NCBI GenBank assembly: GCA_963706885.1
Contig: CAVPNX010000027.1
Span: forward strand, 124,001 to 188,000
Source of the DNA: Prado023 sp963706885
GTDB taxonomy: Bacteria; Actinomycetota; Actinomycetes; S36-B12; CAIYMF01
Length of the DNA: 64,000 nt
Direction of reading: 5' to 3'
The notes beneath the pieces were generated by a model. It was not told where the DNA came from. It did not search any database and worked only from the letters and a program-made list of their open reading frames with translations. Every line of letters starts with the position of its first letter. Within the stretch, counting starts at the first letter, position 1. A program made the translations under genes and the position numbers. Of the stretch, positions 60,825-64,000 are shown piece after piece.

Positions 60825-62237
60825 TCAGCACTGGTCCCGGCCTGCTCGTTCGGCCAGTTCCGCCGCAGCGTGGCTGATCCCAAAGGCCAGGATCTCGACG
60901 TCGCCGGCCTGATCGGCGTCGCCAGTGACGCCGATGTTCAGCATGCCGTCGTAGCTGAAGATGCCGGTGGTGATGCAGGTGTGCCCGGCCACAGGGATGA
61001 GCGGATACATGGCGACCACGGGCCGTCCGCACAGGAACACCGGGAACTGCGGGCCGGGCACGTTCGTGGTCAGGGTGTCCATGAACCATGCGGGGGCACT
61101 GCGACCGACCGCCGCGACAGCGACGTCCTGGAGAGCGGCAGGCACCGTACGGTCCACCAGCTCCAACAACGCCGAGGCGAGTGCCGGCGTGCCAGCTTCA
61201 CGACCGTGGGCGACTCCCGCTCGCACTGCCGCGAGCCTGTCCAATGGGTCGGCGACGCCAACCGGCAGGTGGCCCAGCATCCCGCTGATCCGGTTCTGCG
61301 CGCTGTCGTCCCCCGGCGGGCGCATCGACACCGGGACGAGGTTGCGAACTCGGCGGCCGTCGACGGGCTCCCCCCGATGGACCAGGAGGTCCCGGAATCC
61401 CCCGGTGACACAGGCCAGGACGACGTCGTTGACGGTGGCCCCCAGCGCCTTCCCGATCGACTTGACCTCCGCCAAGGGGATGTCGACCGAGACCCAGACC
61501 CGGCCGGGGCCGACGGGCCCCGCGAGTCGGCTGGGTGGGCGCGGTACCAGCGCGGTTGCTGCGGGGATGACATGGGGAATCGACCCACGCAGGGCCCCCA
61601 GCGCGTGGCCGAGCCCATGTCCGACCTGGGTGATCACTGCCCCGTTACTGGAGCGTGGAGCGGTCGGCGTCTCGGGGCTGGCAGCGTCGATTCGCTCAGC
61701 CGCACGCGGCGCCGGCACCGCCAGGATCGCGTCGGCCAGGGTCTGCCCCCCATCGGGCTCAAGGTCGAATCCATGACCCAGGAGGATCAGGGCTCCGACC
61801 CCGTCGGCGATCGTGTGGTGCACCCGCCAGACCAGTGCCCACCGGTCCACGAGCCCATCCACGACCCACATGTCCCACAGCGGCTGATCCGGTGGCAGCG
61901 ACTGCTCCATGATGTGGCTGACGGCAGCGTCGAGCCCGCGGAGAGAGCCGCCCGCCGACGCATCAACGTGATGCAGGTGGGCAGCGAGGTCCACCCCCTG
62001 CGCCTCGACCCACTCGGGTCGGCGCAGGCCGATACCCAGATCGGTCAGGTCCTGATGCAGGCGTGGCATCCGCTCCAGTCGATCGGCGACCATCGCCAGG
62101 AGCTCGTCATCCGATGGCGCGTCGCCCTGCGCTACCGCGACCGTGCCGATCGCGATCGGCGGCCCATCGCCCTGCATCTCCAGCCAGACGAGGTCGATGG
62201 CGTGGAGTCGGTCCGCGCCGTCATTCATGGAGGTCAT
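60825..62237 (-). CDS. Wax ester synthase / diacylglycerol O-acyltransferase (WS/DGAT)
   Basis: A ~470-residue acyltransferase of the actinobacterial WS/DGAT family. The active site is V-H-H-T-I-A-D-G (H-H-x3-D-G). Later blocks N-D-V-V-L-A-C-V-T-G-G-F-R, V-P-V-S-M-R-P and T-N-V-P-G-P match the family, as does the ending with S-Y-D-G-M-L-N-I-G-V. It joins acyl-CoA to fatty alcohol or diacylglycerol, making storage lipid. ATG codons at 62237 and 62228 are both possible. It converges on the sulfatase gene across a 185-bp gap in which I see no further feature. Confidence 0.92.
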   Translation of the reverse strand: MTSMNDGADRLHAIDLVWLEMQGDGPPIAIGTVAVAQGDAPSDDELLAMVADRLERMPRLHQDLTDLGIGLRRPEWVEAQGVDLAAHLHHVDASAGGSLRGLDAAVSHIMEQSLPPDQPLWDMWVVDGLVDRWALVWRVHHTIADGVGALILLGHGFDLEPDGGQTLADAILAVPAPRAAERIDAASPETPTAPRSSNGAVITQVGHGLGHALGALRGSIPHVIPAATALVPRPPSRLAGPVGPGRVWVSVDIPLAEVKSIGKALGATVNDVVLACVTGGFRDLLVHRGEPVDGRRVRNLVPVSMRPPGDDSAQNRISGMLGHLPVGVADPLDRLAAVRAGVAHGREAGTPALASALLELVDRTVPAALQDVAVAAVGRSAPAWFMDTLTTNVPGPQFPVFLCGRPVVAMYPLIPVAGHTCITTGIFSYDGMLNIGVTGDADQAGDVEILAFGISHAAAELAERAGRDQC

Positions 62238-62295
62238 GCTGCCGCTGCGCGTGGCTGCGCACCAGTGCCGGAAGACCTGGACGATACTGCCCAGC

Positions 62296-63234
62296 ATGGC
62301 AGGGGTGAACGCAGTGCGAGCCACCTGCGACCTGCTGCCCGCCAGCCCGGGCGTCTATCGGTTCCGAGACCATCGGGGTATGGCCATGTACGTCGGCCGG
62401 GCCAGCAACCTGCGGACGCGTACGGCGTCCTACTGGGGCAGCCTGAAGGGTCGGGCGCACCTGCGCCGCATGGTTCCGCAGATCTCGGCGGTCGAGGCCC
62501 TCGTGTGCGCATCGGTCCATGAGGCCACCTGGCTCGAGCGCAACCTCCTCGAACGGGGGCTCCTGCGCTGGAATCGCGCCCGCGGCGGCCAGGAGGTGCC
62601 GGTCTGGCTCACCCTTGACCCGGGTCCCCGCGCGCCGGCACTCCGACTCGCCCACGCGGCTGACCATTCCGTCATCAACCTCGGCCCGTTCCTGGGCGCA
62701 GATCGCGCGCGCCTCGTGCGCTCCGGCCTGTCCCGGGTGTGGCCGGTGGCGGCCACCGGCCAGGGGCTGACCAGCTCCGAGCGGGACATCGCCCTGAGCC
62801 GGGGGGTGGGACCTGGGGACCGCGAGGGCTTCGTGGAATCGATCGTGGATGCCCTCGACGCCCGTGATCCCGCGATCGACGAGTGGCGGACCGGGCTCCT
62901 GCAGGCCAGGGAACGGGCCGTGGACGGCCTAGCCTTCGAGCTCGCGCGCCAGATCACCGACGAGCTCGACGTGATCGACTGGGCGACTGCGACGCAGCGG
63001 GTGACGACCACCGAGCCGGTCCGGGCAGACGTCCACGGCTGGCACGACGGAGTGCTCGTCAGCCTGGAGATCCGAGCCGGCCGGATGGAGCGCTGGCACC
63101 AGAGGCTCGTGGACGGCGAACCCGTCGCCAAGCTCGAGGTGACGCCGCCGCAGTGGCGGGAGTTCGCCGACGAGAACGCACGTCTCGCCGCGCGGCTGCT
63201 CGGCCGCCAGGCTCCCGCTAGCCTCGTCCCGTGA
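62296..63234 (+). CDS. GIY-YIG nuclease domain protein, UvrC-like
   Basis: A 312-residue protein. The N-terminal ~85 residues are a GIY-YIG domain of the UvrC type: S-P-G-V-Y-R-F-R-D, M-Y-V-G-R-A-S-N-L-R-T-R-T-A-S-Y-W, with catalytic Tyr and Arg and a later Glu in E-A-T-W-L-E-R-N-L-L. A helix with F-E-L-A-R-Q-I-T-D-E-L-D-V-I resembles the UVR motif that binds UvrB. The UvrC C-terminal RNase-H-like nuclease and HhH domains are absent. It may make a single incision, as Cho does, or have another DNA or RNA role. The ATG at 62296 is the first plausible start. Confidence 0.85.
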   Translation: MAGVNAVRATCDLLPASPGVYRFRDHRGMAMYVGRASNLRTRTASYWGSLKGRAHLRRMVPQISAVEALVCASVHEATWLERNLLERGLLRWNRARGGQEVPVWLTLDPGPRAPALRLAHAADHSVINLGPFLGADRARLVRSGLSRVWPVAATGQGLTSSERDIALSRGVGPGDREGFVESIVDALDARDPAIDEWRTGLLQARERAVDGLAFELARQITDELDVIDWATATQRVTTTEPVRADVHGWHDGVLVSLEIRAGRMERWHQRLVDGEPVAKLEVTPPQWREFADENARLAARLLGRQAPASLVP

Positions 63235-63704
63235 CCTCCGCCCGCCTCCTGGTCGTCCACCACACCCCCTCGATGGCCGTGCGCGAGATGCTGGAGGCGA
63301 TAGAGGCCGGAGCCCGGCACCCGGATCTGGCCGATGTCGAGCTCGCCGTGGAACCCGCGCTCTCGTCGACCGTGTCAGACCTCCTATCCGCCGATGCGCT
63401 GGTCCTGCTCACGCCGGCGAACATCGGCTACATGAGCGGCGCCCTCAAGCACTTCTTCGACACCATCTACTACCCCTGCATGGACGCCACCCGGGGGCTG
63501 CCCTGGGGTCTGGCCGTGCATGGGAACACCGACACCACGGGCGCCGTCCGCTCGGTGCAGAAGATGGCCGCCGCGCTCAAGTGGGAGCAGTCGGCGGAGG
63601 TGCTCTCGGTCATCGGCGCACTGCGGCCGTCGGACGTCGAGGCAGCCCAGGATCTGGGCGCAACGCTGGCCGCGATGTCCCTCGAGCGGCGCAACCGGCC
63701 CTGA
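63231..63704 (+). CDS. NAD(P)H-dependent FMN reductase / flavodoxin-fold protein
   Basis: A 157-residue flavodoxin-like protein. L-L-V-V-H-H-T-P-S-M-A-V holds the phosphate-binding loop, L-L-T-P-A-N-I-G-Y-M-S-G-A-L-K-H-F-F-D the second FMN contact and G-N-T-D-T-T-G-A the third. It probably reduces FMN or a quinone. The GTG at 63231 overlaps the stop of the previous gene (GTGA). Confidence 0.85.
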   Translation: MTSARLLVVHHTPSMAVREMLEAIEAGARHPDLADVELAVEPALSSTVSDLLSADALVLLTPANIGYMSGALKHFFDTIYYPCMDATRGLPWGLAVHGNTDTTGAVRSVQKMAAALKWEQSAEVLSVIGALRPSDVEAAQDLGATLAAMSLERRNRP

Positions 63705-63705
63705 C

Positions 63706-63711
63706 TAGGGT
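63706..63711 (+). promoter_or_regulatory. -10 box (TAGGGT) of a likely leaderless SDR mRNA
   Basis: TAGGGT ends 7 nt before the ATG at 63719, just after the stop of the FMN reductase gene. Confidence 0.45.
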
Positions 63712-63718
63712 GGTCGCC

Positions 63719-64000
63719 ATGACGATCAACGACATGTTCCGACTCGACGGCACGGTGGCCATCGTGACCGGGGCCTCCAGCGGGCTCGGGGTCGCGTTCG
63801 CGCAGGCGCTGGCCGAGGCAGGTGCTGACGTGGTCCTCGGCGCCCGTCGGGTCGACCGGCTGGAGGCAACCGCCCAGCTGGTGCGCGATGCCGGTCAGCG
63901 GGTGCTTGCCGTCGCCACCGACGTCGCCGACCCCGCCCAGTGCCAGGCCCTCGTGGACGCCGCCATGGCCGAGTTCGGCCACGTCGACATCCTGGTCAAC
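63719..64000 (+). CDS. Short-chain dehydrogenase/reductase, 5' part (cut by the right edge)
   Basis: The first 94 residues of an SDR: I-V-T-G-A-S-S-G-L-G-V-A-F-A (T-G-x3-G-x-G cofactor loop at residues ~17-24), V-V-L-G-A-R-R-V-D-R-L, where the Arg after the second strand suggests NADP, A-T-D-V-A-D and F-G-H-V-D-I-L-V-N. The catalytic Ser-Tyr-Lys lies beyond the window. Confidence 0.88.
   Translation, partial: MTINDMFRLDGTVAIVTGASSGLGVAFAQALAEAGADVVLGARRVDRLEATAQLVRDAGQRVLAVATDVADPAQCQALVDAAMAEFGHVDILVN

Overview
The window is high-GC bacterial DNA, densely packed, with many 4-bp ATGA/GTGA overlaps and frequent GTG starts. The protein families are those of an actinobacterium (Actinomycetota): a thioester-domain surface protein with an LAxTG-type sorting signal, an acVLRF1-type release factor, DUF3159, DUF2804 and DUF2277 proteins, a wax-ester/diacylglycerol acyltransferase, a HAD-PlsC fusion beside PlsB, and the TetR/GlpD/flavoprotein arrangement also known from mycobacteria. 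At least ten genes show a TANNNT -10 box 6-7 nt before the start codon, the hallmark of leaderless mRNAs. I cannot place it to genus.

Layout. 1-6.3 kb: the 5' end of an Arg-rich protein running off the left edge, a secreted CAP protein, an M15-like secreted protein, an RDD membrane protein, a thioesterase and the thioester-domain surface protein. 6.6-11.3 kb: a leftward fatty-acid beta-oxidation operon (fadA, fadB, tetR, acVLRF1). 11.4-15 kb: an AbiEi/DUF559-type gene and an AraL/AraM-like pair (HAD phosphatase plus glycerol-1-phosphate dehydrogenase), punctuated by three ~96-99 nt palindromic elements, two or three of them next to G/C-only tracts. 15-21 kb: TerC, VanW, a Tat-exported DyP peroxidase with a PCuAC copper chaperone under a CsoR-type site, DUF3159, an epimerase and a small membrane protein. 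21-26 kb: a heterodimeric ABC exporter and DUF2804. 26-32 kb: DUF2277, two tandem secreted paralogues, then csoR-copA. 32-40 kb: GNAT, an Fbp-type iron importer with an iron-box-like site, and a polyketide-exporter-type ABC pair. 40-51 kb: phospholipid acyltransferases, a flavin amine oxidase, an aldehyde dehydrogenase, and glpD/tetR divergent from an alkyl-DHAP-synthase-like flavoprotein. 51-53 kb: small genes and a truncated hydrolase. 53-60.6 kb: a modular secreted sulfatase gene broken by a nest of insertion sequences. 60.8-64 kb: WS/DGAT, a GIY-YIG nuclease-like protein, a flavodoxin-like reductase and an SDR running off the right edge.

Two themes stand out. First, the insertion nest at 54.7-59.3 kb can be solved to the base: an IS256-family element (8-bp target duplication) entered the sulfatase gene, and was itself entered by a second, inverted copy of the same element (8-bp duplication) and by an IS1380-family element (4-bp duplication). 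Removing all three restores a 934-codon sulfatase frame. Second, about 18 single-base frameshifts break otherwise well conserved genes. That density points to residual indel errors in the assembly more than to real decay, so frameshifted genes are annotated over their full reconstructed span.

Functionally the window is rich in lipid metabolism (beta-oxidation, glycerol-phosphate acylation, wax ester/triacylglycerol synthesis, possible ether-lipid steps) and metal handling (copper sensing and export, ferric iron import, a haem peroxidase). No tRNA, rRNA, CRISPR array or prophage was seen.
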